A stretch of 64,000 nt of DNA from Phlebiopsis flavidoalba (GCA_035772785.1 JAOCPU010000042.1:186001-250000); one strand, 5' to 3'; numbered from the stretch's first letter, positions 12,100 to 25,130 are shown. The notes: generated by a model from the sequence alone, not told the origin. Made by a program: numbers and translations.

Positions 12100-14996
12100 A
12101 TGCCCGGGCCCTTACAGCCAGCTTCAAGTCTAGGGGTAAGCGTACAATTGAGTTTAGAAAACATGAAGCGGTGGGACTGACGGTTACATAGCCAAATGAG
12201 CAGAATGAAAACCTTTCGAGCACCTCGGGCTGGACAGACGTGGAAAAGACGGTTCGGGGGGAGTGATGTTGCTCAGATCAACGATGTCAAAGAAGACATT
12301 GACAACCTGCTAGTGTTTGTAAGTGAGATCCATGTTATACATTGCTGGAGCTCAATATCCTCATGTGTGCATCCTGTTCGGTTTCAACAGGCTGCCCTGT
12401 TCTCTGCAATCCTGACCGCATTCCTGATCGAGTCTTATCAAGCCCTTCAGCCCGACACCGCATCCGAAATGCTTTTTCTCCTCCACCGCATCGCAACCCA
12501 GAACTATACTTTCTCGGCAGGGTTTCTCAACACGTCCGCTCCGTTTCCACACCGCGAGCCGTTCGAAGCGCCCACGTGGGCAGTGCGGGTGAACGGTCTC
12601 TGGTTTGCAAGCCTAATCTGCAGCCTTTCGGCAGGCTCGATTGGTATACTTGTCAAAGCGTGGCTCCGGGAGTATCTGTCGAGCCAGTGGTTGTCTCCCC
12701 AGGAGAAACTCCGATCACTGGGCAGTACAGGTATCCGGGGCTCGTGCAGTGGCAAGGTCTTCGAGATCTCCGCGATCTTACCGCTACTCCTCCAGCTTGC
12801 CACTCGGACTGTTCTTCGTTGGACTCTGTCTTTTCATCACGGCATCTATTGACTGGCGTACGCGGCGCTCACTAGCATCCCTCTCGTGGCCGCCTGGGGC
12901 GTTTTGTCGTGTGGTTGCAACATCCATTCGCCCCTATATTTCACCCACGATGTTCCGTACAAAGTTCCCGGGTTCCGACGCGCCCTGCGATCTACCCGAC
13001 GTCGCCTACTCCCTCGGCTTCTTCTATTACACAGCGATATCTCTCCCATGTCTTTCAGAGTTGACTCGCGGCGCGAAGCGCTGTGTGCGTGCTTGCTTCA
13101 CATTTACAACCAACTACTCGATCTCGTCTTCTCTCTACTTACCCCAACATTTTCTCAAGCGTCGCATGCATGCGGCATCCTGCTGCGGTCATCACATCCC
13201 CCTTCCGACTACTGCTTGCCCCATGCCAGTGCTACCCCTCTCACTTCACTTCAAGAAGAAGAAGAAGTGGTATCTAAAGCACGAGACGAAAACGAAGTGC
13301 TCATGGATATTGACGAACTTATTGCGCAGGATGGACTGCTCCACCTCTTCATCGCGGCCTTCCGACAGACAAAGCCAAATCTAATCCAGAGTATCCATTT
13401 CGTGCTGCGGCTCATGCGACACCGACCTTCCCACTCTTCCAGAAGTTGTTTCCTCTCAAGACCATCAGCTCGACTACATACTGGATCTCACTGGGCTGTC
13501 TCAACAAGCCTACAACGAACTCATGCGGTTTTTGATATCGCGGTTCCCACGATACCCTCTAAACTGACTCCCTTGAGAGTGTTTGTTGCGACATCCTCCT
13601 TATCTTGATATCAAAAGTCTGCACTCCCCTATCCTCACTTTTGTTACAACTGCCATACACTCTATCCTTCACGGACGCTTGCAGCATGGCACAGATATGT
13701 TTTTGTGCCCCACAGCCAAAATGCTTGCTGCCCGTCATGCTCGTTCCCAGCTGCCTAGCACGCGCTGCATCAGACGTATCAAATCCACTACCTTTTGTCG
13801 CTTCAGTTGGCTGCCATTTCTTCTATTGGAGTGCCCGATTAGAAGCCCAGGAGCCAAGGACGAATCTGTCTTTTTCTCGCTCCTATTGTATGAAGGCGTT
13901 CTTTGCGCACAAACTCCTGCAGTCTTTGTCCTACCCACGGTTCTTTCGCACGTTGCACTCAGTCTCAGTCTCAAAGCTTCGAGCTCGAGAAAAACCGCAA
14001 GCGACACGCCCAATCCTCGATGATTTATGGGAGTATCTGTGCAAGATTCTCGAGCGGAGGCGCGTGAAGATTCCACCGCAGGGGGATATGCCTTCCAGTA
14101 CAGCGGAATTCCTGTATGTGATTTATATACCTTGGACGTTCGACTTGGCCGTGTCGACGAGGCTGCGCATATCCTGCGCAATGGTGGTGCAAGCGCGAAC
14201 ATGAACAATACCATGTTATGCAAATATATGTCGGCACGATGGCGACAGCTTCGTCCCAAATTGCAGATATTACCCGTGAGATGGCGCCAATCCGTCTCGA
14301 GAGGAGGTGAGGGTGGTAATCGGTGGGATCTTGCAGACAAAGATGTTGTGCAGTCACTCCGCATGATTTATAGTGCGTGTGCATGCACAAGACTCATCGG
14401 AATGTTTTCTTTTGCACATAGCCGCACAGACAATGCTGACCAACTCTTATGGCGTCATTTCAAGAATATGTCAATGGTGATATTTCCAACTGACGAGTGG
14501 GACCAGCTCGACATTGTTGCGCTCACACACATGCTGCTGCGGCTATACGAGTCGTCCGACATGGGACCTTTCCACGATGTGGAAAGAGTTGTGGACCGTG
14601 ACGCAAGCTGCCCTGGATAAGGTACTGGGAAAACCGAAGCTGGCAACTGGTGCCAAATAAGAGATTGAGTTTAGGCTTTTACTGATCATTGGTGACGAGG
14701 AGATCGTGCTGCAGGAGGACCACAAGATAGCCGAGGAGAGCTTGCACACGATAGAACGACTAGACAGTCGCGAGAAAGAGACGGGATCAAGAGAGGAAAG
14801 GGAGCGAGCCCAATTCCAGACGGACTCGTACTGCTTCTGGGACTATTATTCATTCCCTCCGACAGGGTTTCCGAGTTTCCGAGACTCGATCCGCTTTATT
14901 CCTTGTGCAGTTGTGATGAATACGATGTTACGTTGTGGAGGATCGGGTTGTATGCTATCATTAGGAGTGTCACGACGAAGACTCAAGTCAACATAA
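12100..14996 (+). CDS. DUF6535 membrane protein, copy 2 (frame-disrupted)
   Basis: This copy gives the cleanest gene start. Exon 1 (12100-12135) reads MPGPLQPASSLG and ends in phase 0 at GTAAGC. Exon 2 (12192-12318) reads from PNEQNENLSS to KEDIDNLLVF with one extra G near 12262. An intron (12319-12390) leads to the membrane exon: AALFSAILTAFLIESYQALQ, VNGLWFASLICSLSAGSIGI, VKAWLREYLS. The later part has one MDIDELIAQDGLL module near 13300, PTDEWDQLDIVALTHML near 14490 and EDHKIAEESLHTIERL near 14720. The Ser/Asp tail (LFDSDSS) of copies 1, 3 and 4 is absent; the frame runs on to a stop at 14996 inside sequence that is intergenic elsewhere. Several one-base slips interrupt the frame between 12710 and 13450. 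Confidence 0.78.
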
Positions 14997-15300
14997 CGAT
15001 AGATAAATCCACGCAAATATGCAGGCCCAAGGAATGCCATTATACAAGGAGCCGAGCGGCCAGAGAGCGTTGTGCCGTCGGCGTCGCTGTTTTCCACCGT
15101 GCGAAGCTACGTCTCGCTTGCGCAAATCGTCGACCGACGTCTGCCCATTCATCTCTAAGTGAAGACCCGGCGGCTTGGGTATCAGCTGCACCGGTGCCAG
15201 AGGAGGGAGATGGCGCGAGAGACAAGCGTATCGTCCCACGCGAGACGCCCCCCTGGGCGGGCACACGTGCCTGATTTGATACGTCATCCTCCGAGGTCAA
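14997..15300 (+). pseudogene. Companion ORF, copy 2 (relic)
   Basis: It aligns with the companion ORF of unit 4. One frame retains RSYVSLAQIVDRRLPIHL (unit 4: RTYVSLAQIFERRLPMQL), followed out of frame by KTRRLGYQLH. An in-frame stop follows HL, and the TATA-like element of the other units is not recognisable here. The product is unknown. Confidence 0.45.
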
Positions 15301-15839
15301 GCGGCCAAGCGAAATCCGTCCTTCCTCGTTCTCCTATCGCGTGCTCGTCAGATACGTGTACTTCGACCGTGACGCAGGATTTTTTCATCCCACATCACGG
15401 CCCATCCAACCACCTCCACCCACCCCGCACGCACAAACCGCCCAAGCAGCCCCACAGCCTCCGCCCACCACCACACGACCCCCACACCGCTTCATCCGGA
15501 CCCGAAAACCCTGCACCATCGCCACACTACCCCCGCGAAGACACAAAACGCCCGTGCGTGTGCCGCGTCCGGCCGAACATGAGCATGTCTGCCCACTAGC
15601 GACTTGTCAACCATTATGCTGATTCCAGCCGAGTTTGAATAAAATTGAACCCTGATAAGCGGTACAAAGTGCCGTGTCAGGAATTGACCAGTACTCATTG
15701 CTCTGGAAGGCAGGATTTTTTGTAGGTTGTCACAACTCTCGTAATGAGACAGAGAGCCGGTGACTTGATGATACTACGCCTCTACTCCTATGAGAGGGCT
15801 GTTTCGACGATATCAGACGGCTGGCCTGTCAGCGATGGT

Positions 15840-17093
15840 TGGGCTGTGGACGTCCCCCCATCGCTCCAGGCTGTGGCGCGGGGATTCCGTGGGTGCCATC
15901 CCAGCTCAAGCCCTGCGTCGATCTAGCGCATGCTTCTGCGATGTTCGAGCCTGCCCCCGCCCATCCTTGCTCCCGGTGAGCTTCCGATGTATGCGTCGTT
16001 CTGAACCACATCGAATGCGTGCAACTGCAGAGGGGCTTTTTGTCCCTGCCCGGGATACTGGCGTTGAGCGGCCGTGGGGACGTTAAAGCATCTTGAGGAA
16101 GTCTTTGATGGATAGAGAGGGTGGTCGCGCACATCGCACGTGTGACGATGAGGTCGGTGAGCACGCACACGAGAGCTTTGGCGGAGTACTGTTACATGGA
16201 CTAATATCGTTAATCGATGCTCGATGGACGGTATCAAGCAGAGCGGCACAAACCCACCTTGTCGTTTACATCGCGACGACATGAGGTCAGCGCCGCGAGC
16301 CCTCGATCTTGCTCGGTGTATTGCGTGAATGCCCACACGCCTCTGCACCGAGGGCCTTCGCGAATAGTATCGCGTAATGCCCGAGACCGCCTATACCAAT
16401 GATACCGAGTTTCTTGCCGGTCCGCAGCCGTTGGTCTTGATGGGGAGAGTAGACGTCGTGAGACCAACACAAAGCATGGATGCGGCGTGCGTTGGACTCG
16501 ATCGCGTCCGGGATAGGGAAGACAAAACTGTTGGTGCGCGCGCGAATAGCGGTCGAGTACCCGCCCTGGGATACAATGCCATCTGGATATTCGGCGTAAC
16601 GTTCTACATTTTCGTGAGTGTCGTTCAGACTGGTGTAAAACACAAGATGGACTCACATAGATGTCCACTTGCTTCGGACAGTAGTTCTCGTATCCGTCTT
16701 TGCATTGACGACACCTCCATGCAGCAGCTCCAAATCTGCGCGCCGACGCCTACATAGTCTCCCTCCTTGATGCCTTTCACCGCAGAGCCGACGCGCACAG
16801 CCGGTCCTGCTCAGCCGACAAAACTCGTGTCCTACGACCAGCGGCAGCTTCCTTTCGCCCCACTGGCCTGCTTGGGCGTGTGCACGTCTGAGCCACACAC
16901 GCCGCAGTGGGTTGATGGCGATTTCGACGTCGGTTTGCTCGAAGGATTTCGGCTTGAAGGATTTCGATATGCACCAGGTCCGGTCAAGTCCTTGGGATTT
17001 GTGCGCCGTCATTATCTAGAGCATGGATGCCAGAGTATGAAGACACTCCACCAGCGAGGTCTTAGCCTTGAACTCGAGCTCAGATTTGGGCAT
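15840..17093 (-). CDS. Zinc-dependent NADP alcohol dehydrogenase (ADH6/CAD type), frame-disrupted
   Basis: The start ATG is at 17093 in a CCACCATG context, reading MPKSELEFKA. After a probable short intron, KPKSFEQTDVEIAI leads into the catalytic zinc site HCGVCGSDVH, which is encoded but shifted by one extra base. Then come GQWGERKLPLVVGHE, VGVGAQIWSC and YCPKQVDIY, followed by a GTGAGT donor near 16656. Further on are SQGGYSTAIRAHQQFVFPIP, the cofactor-binding GIIGIGGLGHYAILFAKALG near 16345-16400, and a weak C-terminal part (QLHAFDVV, AYIGSS) near 15980-16030. In fungi this family reduces aromatic and aliphatic aldehydes with NADPH in the cytosol. At least two single-base slips interrupt it. 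It sits alone between DUF6535 units. The 3' end is not resolved. Confidence 0.8.
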
Positions 17094-18780
17094 GGTGGAT
17101 GCGGGTGTGAGGCAATGTCAGTGACGATTTGGAAACCTCTGAGTCGTCGTCCAGACAATCGACCTTTATACCCGCCCAGCTAGAAAATCTAACATGGAGT
17201 CAGACAGCATCACCAGTAGCGTACAGGATGGGATTAGACCGCAGAGCGGTGAGGCGGGTGGGCACCTAGGGTCAACGCGACGATGACATTGGCATGTTGG
17301 AGCGAGCAGCATGTCACGCGGCGGTGACCCTGGTGTGATGTGAATCGTTTTTTTTTTTTTTTTTTGACTTGTCCTGCGCTCACGCGCGCAAAACGTGACG
17401 TCTCGCGACAGCGTGACGGTCTCCCTTTCGCTCTCCTCTTTTTTACCACGAACTTCGCCCAGTCATAGTCTCCACAAGGCAGACCCCAATTGGGGCGAAG
17501 AATAATCGTTCCCCCATATAGGGTTCTGCGATGGATAGACGCGTCGTGCGTATGGGACATCTGCCCACGTTCCCCTTGTTGTTTCGGCATCGGCAGGTTG
17601 CCCGGCAGCGGCTCTCCCTCGCTGGCCGCGTCAGCCAATGAAATCGCGTACGCCATGGTGCTGGGCGCCTACAAGCGCAAACGGCTTTCGTGGTCGTTCT
17701 ACGCTTTCCGTCTACGCATCTAGACTCAACACTGTTTAAAGACTTGAAAAATGCTCTCAATACTACAGCTCATTATTCTAACCCTCGTGTAAATATTTTA
17801 TGATCTGAGGTGGATACCTAACGCGACCCTTGCTGCTAGACCTGGGACATACACACCAAATATATGCACAAAACAGTCCGCAAAAATCGGAAATACTCTA
17901 AGAAAAGCTATCAGAAAATTATGCACCTTATAGCAGCCCTCAGAACTCCATATTGTCACAGACCGAGCCTCAAGATGGTACAATAAAAGCTGCCATCGGG
18001 GCCTGCCGCGTCGCGCGTTATTTGCTCTTGTTTGATGTAAATCAGCGCGTTTACTGGTCACGAGACTGATTTCAAACCCCGAAGGGGCAGGTCCCATATG
18101 GGCATCACAATTCGACTAAGACTAGCCCAGTCACGGCCGCGACGCTTTCAGCTTCTGAGGCATCGCTGAATGCAAATAGTCAGTTTGCAAAGTTAGAGAT
18201 TAGTTGGGTCGGGTAAAATTAATTAGAGCGTGACTGGTAAATTTCCGCTTTTAACATCCATTTGATTCATTTTCTCTATAGTGAGTACACCCTGGTGATA
18301 ATCTGGAGGTTTGTTACTCAAATTATCTACCAAACCTTAGCGGAAACGAAATATAATGCTACGGTCAAGGGGCGCATGAGCTCCCCGATCGTATCCCTTG
18401 CAAGTTATTGATTCGTCCATTTCGTCGTCTACAAACGCATGCTGCGTGTTCAGCTGGAACTATTCAATCTGCTCAAACTAGATATTCATCCAGCCTCCAT
18501 TATCCGCGAACTTCGATGTTCGTAGATCCTCAGCGATGAGACAGCCGTTTCTAGGATGGGCTGGTAGGGCGAATTCAAGGATAGGTCTAGCACTACAGTC
18601 GAAACGGGGCTGGTATGAGATGTGACTCCACTCGTTGCGTCACATTTCCACGACGTTTTCGAGCATTTGAGTCAGAAAAATATGGACATGATATCCCGGG
18701 ATACTCGAGACAGAGTTCTATTCTTGGGTAGTAGACTCTAGCGGCTGCATAGCGGAGGGGCGCGAACGAACGTCTTTTGA
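17094..18780. other. No confident gene; poly-T tract
   Basis: The tract at about 17347-17366 is roughly 20 T. A reverse-strand frame of 140 codons (17234-17656) crosses it and would encode a Lys run; I do not recognise it. From 17760 to 18780 I see no coding signal. Confidence 0.4.
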
Positions 18781-20330
18781 TCGGGGGCCTCTCGTGCAAA
18801 TGATGAAGGAGTCAGTCTTCCGGTGGGTTTTTTTCTGTATGGCTGGACGCTCGCTCATCGCCAACTTATCTGTGCATGACTAAGGTTTTGTATTCGGCCA
18901 TACAATCGGGCGGGTGAGGAGCTGCCCCCTACCGATACGAGCCATGGCAGCCTTGTTCGCGACGCATGCGAGAAAACGAGCCTCGAAGGGGCGGCGAGCG
19001 AACCCAACATCCGGCGCACGCAGTGCAGTGGACACCAGTATCACTTCAACTTCGCAGCTTCTCCCGTAGGCCATCGCAACAATGGGCGCAGCTTCCAAGA
19101 AACTGGGATGTAATATCCTTCCGAAGCCTCACACCTGGTGCGTCCTTGTGTGTTTGAATAGTCACACGCGCTTACACCCGAACCCAGTTCGCTGCACGTG
19201 CAAACGAAGAGCATCAGCGAGCTGAGGCCGCTTTGAGTTCACGTTTTCACCCGTATAGCGAATCGGCGGAGCAAAACATAACGTGGCTCGTTCGGTGGGT
19301 TTCCTGGATGATTCAACACTCATCTGCTTCTAAGGGACCAGTCGGGTTTGGACAGCTAGACATTCAGCGCGGCTTGTAAAAAACACTGCCCGTAAACGCG
19401 TGAACTTTTTGCACGGTATCGTCGCACGATTTGTTGGGTCCCAACCCATGTCATGTGCTCACCTATCACATGCACAACCCAAGCTGTACATGTGGAGCCG
19501 TCGAATCCTGCTAAGCCTGGATCAAGCCGAGGCTCTTAAGCTGGGAAGCGGACAACGCGGCGAATGCATCGTTGCCCGTAGACGATCGCAAAAGCATCGT
19601 CTACTCCAAAATGCAGCGTGTTTTCCAAAGGTATCGTCTTTTGCGCGTTTTTTTCATTTACGTTTGGGCGAGCATGTCAATTATATAAGGTTAACCCAGA
19701 CAAGGATGTCGGCCATTCAGAACACGGCTTGAACACGTCTTCCTGAACGTTCTCAGGACGATCAGTGAGGGTATGAACGAAAGTCGAACCCATGTCGTCG
19801 TGTCCGCTTGCTCGATCCCAGTTTGTGCATGCAAGTGCTCCCACGAGTCGTCCAAAGCCTGTCAGGTACAGGGCTGGCGTGCGGAACCTTGGGCAGACGA
19901 CCATCATAACGCCGGTGATCTGAATGCCACAAGAATGCTTCAACCGCGCCCGGTTTTAATATAGCCCTCCAACCCTTCAACCCGTGGCGATGCGATTTTT
20001 CCCTCGTATGTTCTCACTATCCAGACTTGAAATATACTGCAATCCAGTCTTATATGGTTCATGGGCCAGTGTGTCGGTTTCTCCTAAGCCGGAGGGTCCA
20101 GCCTTGGGGGTACGCAATGGGGCGAGTACACTGGACCATCAGTACCAAAGGGGCGCACACTGCGGGAGCTCACCTCGTGGATTGTGCACGCAACTCGCTT
20201 CTGGAGGCATTCGATGAAGCAATAGACCGTGAGTTTCGACAACCTCACGCAACGAGAGAATGAACTCAACCTCGTCCAGAGCCAGGCGCATGCCGCAAGT
20301 TGAGCTGTCGCCGTACGGTACTTCCCATTA
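18780..20330. repeat. Duplicated leader segment A (upstream of DUF6535 copy 3)
   Basis: This is collinear with 29815-31560. Shared landmarks include GCGACAAAACGAGCCTCGAAG-like sequence (18965 and 30000), GTTTGAATAGTCACACGCGC-like (19152 and 30203), AATCGGCGGAGCAAA (19260 and 30474), GAACTTTTTGCACGGTAT-like (19401 and 30598) and a block ending at the conserved AGAATGAACTCAACC (20252). Identity is moderate with many small gaps, so the duplication is not recent. No gene family was recognised in it. A reverse frame near 20036-20090 (QYISSLDSENIRG) has a counterpart in segment B. Confidence 0.65.
20229..20283. repeat. Conserved 55-bp block upstream of DUF6535 copy 3
   Basis: This is the counterpart of 11967-12021. 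The forward frame reads NLTQRENELNLVQSQAHAAS; the reverse frame reads LDEVEFILSLREVVETH. It lies about 90 bp before the copy 3 start codon. Confidence 0.4.
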
Positions 20331-21700
20331 CTCTGTTCTTACCCCCAACTTGCCCCGCCAAACGATCTCTCGAATATGCCTCCCTTGCAACCAACTGCAG
20401 GAGTTCCGAGTAAGCATGCATCTGCGTGTAGAGTGCAGAACACGACTGATCTCATGGTGCGCCGCTGCAGCTCAACGAGGAGGGCGAAACCTTTTCGAGC
20501 ACGCTCGGGTTGGAATGGGCGTAGCAAAAGACAGTCCGAGACAGCGACGTTGCGAAAATAAACGACGCTAAAGAAGATATTGACAATCTGCTGGTCTTCG
20601 TGAGTCACACTTCGACCTCTTTCGCTCGAGTCGAACCTATTCATTCACGTGCGACTCTGTCATCCCCTCAGGGCTGCTCTATTCTCAGCGATCTTTGGCC
20701 GCATTCCTCATCGAATCATACCAGCCGCTTTGCAGACCCAGATCCCAATTCTGAAATCCTTTTTTTTGACTCTCCATCGCATCGCGACTCAGAACTACAC
20801 GATATCTGCTGGGTTCCTCAACACTCAACCGACGTTGACCATACCCCACTTCCAGACCTACCGTGAGGAGCCGTTCGAGGCGCCGACGTTGGGCACTTGT
20901 GCGAGACGTGAAAACGGTCTCTCTGGTTCGCCAGCCTCATCTGCAGTCTGGCAGCGGCTTCGCTCGGGCATCCTGGTCAAAGCGTGGCTCCGGAATATTT
21001 GTCGAGCCAATGGTTGTCTCCCCGGAGAAACTCCGATCACGGCAGTACCGCTATCCTGGCTACGTGCAGTGGAAGGTCTTCGAGATTTTCCGCGATCTTG
21101 CCACTACTACTGCCAGCTCGCACTCGGGTTGTTTTTCATAGGGCTCTGTCTATTCACTGCATCTATTGACAGGCGTATGGCGCTCACCAGTATCCCTCTT
21201 CAAGTGTCAGGCTGGGCCTGTTTTCCTCATTGCGTGGAGTCGTCCATCGCCAACAGCGGTATTTCACCCACGATTGTCTCCGTACACAAAGTCCCTGGGT
21301 TTCGACGAGTCCTTCAATCTACCCGACGTACGTCTGCTCCCAACGACTCTTCATAATCAATCAATATCTCTCCCCACTTTGTCTCCTCATGTTCAGAGCT
21401 TTTTTTCGAGGCCTCTTAGGACGTTCCCTTCGAAGTGTGTTATCTCGCGCGACCACTGACATCCTTGCGTACTAAACAGCAAGTTCGCAAGTTCCCTCTC
21501 TCTCTACTACGAGAACATATTCTTCAAGTGTTCAATATGTGGCGTCATTCACGCCATTTGTGCCCGTACTCCGTGCCTCATCCGCGTTCTCCTCACCTAT
21601 CACTAGTCCCACGCTTGGTCCTTTCGCCGCCTCACGTACTAAGAAGAAGAAGAAGCGGTGTTTAAAGGCACACCCCGAGACGAGGCGTGAATTCCTTTTG

Positions 21701-24700
21701 GACCATCGCACAAACTCATTGCGCAGTGTAGGAGTCTTTGCTTCCCACTCCTTCATCGCAGTGGTCTCACGACCAGACGAAGCCAAGGTCTAATCCAAAG
21801 TATTCGTGTTTTCGTGCTGCCGCTCATAGGCGACAGCTCGTCTGTGCCCACCTCATTCCAGAAGGTTGTTGAATCACCGAGACCATGCAACTCGACGGCA
21901 TTCGTTGGGACCTCACTGGGTGTTTCTAAAAAGCCTCCCCCCGCGATGCCTTCATTGGACTTTGCATTGCTATCGCAAATTCAAGACACGCGGCGCCCAC
22001 ACGATGTTCCTTTGAAGGCCCGAGACGTTCGCGGAACCTTTTCATCATCATGTTACTTGTTCAGTCATGCTCCGTAACATCCGATACCCTACCCACTTAT
22101 GCCACCACCAACGCGTGATGTCAGATCGGCATTGACAATGCTCACCTTTGGCCGAGATGGAGCTGTAGTGGCCTCTTACTTATTGCAAGGTCACCGTTCC
22201 AAGCATACGAAGCCCGATCTAACCCAAAGTATCGATTTCATGCCCCCCTGCAGCTCATGCAAACATCGATCTTCCCTACCTTCAAAAGGCTGATCCGCTC
22301 GCAAGACCTTCAACTTGGACGTCATTTCTTGACTCTCACTGGGCTGTCTCAAAGCAGTGCTGCAATGCACTCCATGGATTTGTGACCCCCCTTCATCATC
22401 GCAGATTCAAGGACACGTGCCCCACGCGATCTGTCCCCTTGAAAAGGGCCGCGAGCGGTTTTCAGTGGCCTCTCTTTCATCATCATGCCGGGCCATGATG
22501 CTCGTGCAAAAAATCCGTACTCTCTACACGCCATGCTAATCAAAAAGCCGTAATTTCGCCATTGACCAGCTGCATTGGCCGAGATGACTGTCTAGCCTTC
22601 TTCTTACTGGACAGCCTTCCAGCGGGACGAAGTCCGGTGTCGTATCATAACGAGAGTCGCTAGAAAATGGGTAGGTGGGAGGTCCCTAGTCTCGCGTGAG
22701 CGTGACCATTTTGGGAAGGGAAGGGAACTCGTCGTGTTCCTGCCGAGGGGCGTTCGGGTCGTTAGATCGGACGTTCCCCGGTCGTTCGGGAGGTGGTAGA
22801 AAAGGCGATGTATTAGGAGATGTAGTCGAAGAGAATGAGGGCGGTACTGACGAGTAAGGAAGCGACCCTCCTAGACTGGCGCTTGGGGGGGAAAACCTTA
22901 GTGATCGGACCGTTCGAAAGGGTGAGGGGAAAACTTGTTGGGAATTTCTAGGGAACTGGGTGGGATTGGAGAGAGTGAGGGTGGGCCTACTATGTACGTC
23001 CCTCGTGTGCTAGGTACGCTAAAGTCTGTCTGCTGTCTACCCGTGCCTCGCACGGCCACTTTATATACTCTTTCTTTGTCCCCTCATCATCGTCCCCTTC
23101 CATATCTTGGGCTCTTCCCGAGGTCTGTTCATCTTTTCGCGTGTCTTATCTCCTTCTTGCGGCGGTGTGACTCATCAGGTGAGGCGAGGTATGCTTGTCA
23201 GCCGTTTGTCTGTGCATTTGGTCGTACGTAGTGCTCCTTTTGTTCGGCGGGGGCCTGTCGTGCTGTGTAAAGCCATTCGCCACCTCCCTCTCGCGTGACG
23301 TAGATATTAGTGTTTGAGCGCGTTTGGGGTAAGGTGTGTTAGTCGCGGGACGCGTCGAGACGCGCGTCGTGTTTTCCTTGGCGCTTGCTGCTGATCCTTT
23401 CGCGTAAATGTTCTTGGGGTCTTTTTGGGCCCCGGCACGATTACCGCGGGTGGCCTGTGCTTCCGGAACGATACGGTTCTAACCCGAACAGTGTCGATTT
23501 CATGCTCTGCAGCCTCATGCGTAATCGTCTTCCCGCTCTTCCAGAAGTGGTTGACTCCCGAGACCATCAACGCGGACGTGCAATTTCTTGACCTCACTGG
23601 GTTGTCTCTACAACAAGCCGTGCGATGCATTTCATGGATCTTTGCTTCATCGCAAATTCAAGACACGGCCCCACGCGATGTCCCGCCTTTGAAGGCGTGA
23701 GCGTTTTCGTGCCCTCTTCATCATCATGCTATGCTCCATTATGCTCGCTACTTAATCCGTACCCTGCCCCATGCTATCATCACGCGTAATTTCCATTGAC
23801 AAGCTCATTGGCCGAGATGACTGTCGCGCCTCTTCTTAACTGCACGCCTTCCAGCGGACGAAGTCGGTCTAACCACAGTGTCGATTTCATGCTCGCCAGC
23901 TCATGCGTAATCGTCTTCCCGCTCTTCCAGAAGTTGATCCCTCGCGAGACCATCAACTCGACGACATGCCCTTGATCTCACTGGGCTGTCTCATCGATCC
24001 TACGACGCACTCATGGAGTTTCGTCTTTCACCACGAGGATCCCTAGGACAAAGATCCACAAACTAACATCCTGTCCGGGATGGGGGCCCGACTGACCCTC
24101 AGTCCGCGGACCTACTTCATCATCATGCTGTACAATCATTGCTTGTACTATCAGTCGTTCAACAATACCCCATGCCACAACACGCCTCTTTTCTCGTGAT
24201 TGTCCATTGACCTACAGATCCCGCCATTGGCCGAGAATGCCGCAGGGTGACACTGTTCCTGCCTTCCTTCTTATGGCCAGCACTTCCAGCAGAGGCAAGA
24301 CCCGCAACTCAGTCTCTAACCCAATAGTATCGATCCTCATGCTGCAGCTCTTTATGCCAAATGTCGTCTTCCCAGCTCTCTTCAAGAGTTGGCCCTGGGG
24401 TTCCCTGTCCCCGCGGACCTTGCCCTCACCTCGCCCCCAGCATCATTCTCCACGAGCCTCCCTTGACATCCTCACTCCCTGGGCCTCCTCCTCCCCCTTT
24501 TGTCCCCCCCAAGCGACTCGCCTGCACTTTGCGACTAAATCGGATTTTGCTTCCTCGCTCTGATTCCTAGATGGGCCAGCAGCCTCCACGACTAATTCAC
24601 CTCGGCCCGGGCCCGAGCGGCGGAGTTCGCAACCGCTTTCTCATCAGAATCATGGCGGCTCCTTGTCAATCATCCCTAAAGTGCATCCGCACCCTAACCT

Positions 24701-25130
24701 CCCATGCCTTCACACCTGTGCCCGCATGCTACATGGACAAGCTTCATGGTCGAGGTATGACTGTCTACCACTCGTTACTTGCAGCCTAAATCCAGCAAGA
24801 TACGAACCCCCAGCGATCTAACCCAAAAGCATCCATTTAATGACTGCGGATCATGAGAATCGTGCTTCCTACTTTTTCATATACATTATTCCCTCTCTCG
24901 CGACCATCAAAAGCGAACATACATATAATGGTCCTCGCTGAGCCCCCTGTACCGCCAACTAACGCCCAGCATTATAATGAACTCATGGAGTTTCTGATAT
25001 ACCCAACATACCCCACAGCACCATCTCAACCGGGATTCTCTTGAGGGTAGGTTTTGTGACATCCTCCTCGTATTGTTGTCTAAGTCAGCACACCCATACC
25101 CTATACCATGTTCTAGCTGCCATACTCTCC
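21701..25130 (+). repeat. Six tandem copies of the DUF6535 helix-rich module
   Basis: Module starts, marked by (A)TTGACAAGCTCATTGGCCGAGATGAC-like sequence, fall at about 21701, 22131, 22561, 23795, 24206 and 24732. The spacings are 430, 430, 1234, 411 and 526 bp; the 1234 bp interval is a ~400 bp module plus the ~835 bp insertion. Each module encodes, in one or another frame, SIDKLIGRDD, then QTKPDLAQSIHF, LMRHRLP, an ETINLDDILDLTGLSQ-like helix, and a hydrophobic LFIIMLC-like end. Copies 1 and 2 have a single module. Confidence 0.75.
22641..23475. mobile_element. Insertion of about 835 bp inside module 3 of copy 3 (possible solo LTR)
   Basis: Module sequence stops after GACGAAGTCCG near 22640 and resumes with GTTCTAACCCGAACAGTG near 23476; other modules join these parts directly. 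The inserted DNA begins TGTCGTATCATAACG and ends GGAACGATACG, giving a weak CGTATC/GATACG inverted end. It has a TATA-like TTTATATACTC near 23062 followed by a pyrimidine-rich stretch, as in fungal LTRs, and no long ORF. A clear target-site duplication was not resolved. Insertion is certain by comparison; the LTR identity is inference. Confidence 0.6.

Larger units (their letters stand above)
10475..15620. repeat. Tandem unit 2 (DUF6535 copy 2 unit)
   Basis: The unit begins with the same sequence that starts unit 1 (see 5765) and continues through DUF6535 copy 2 and the companion relic. It stops in the GC-rich spacer near 15600, so it lacks the partner gene found at the end of units 1, 3 and 4. 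It contains about 1.2 kb between 10850 and 12050 that unit 1 does not have. Confidence 0.55.
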
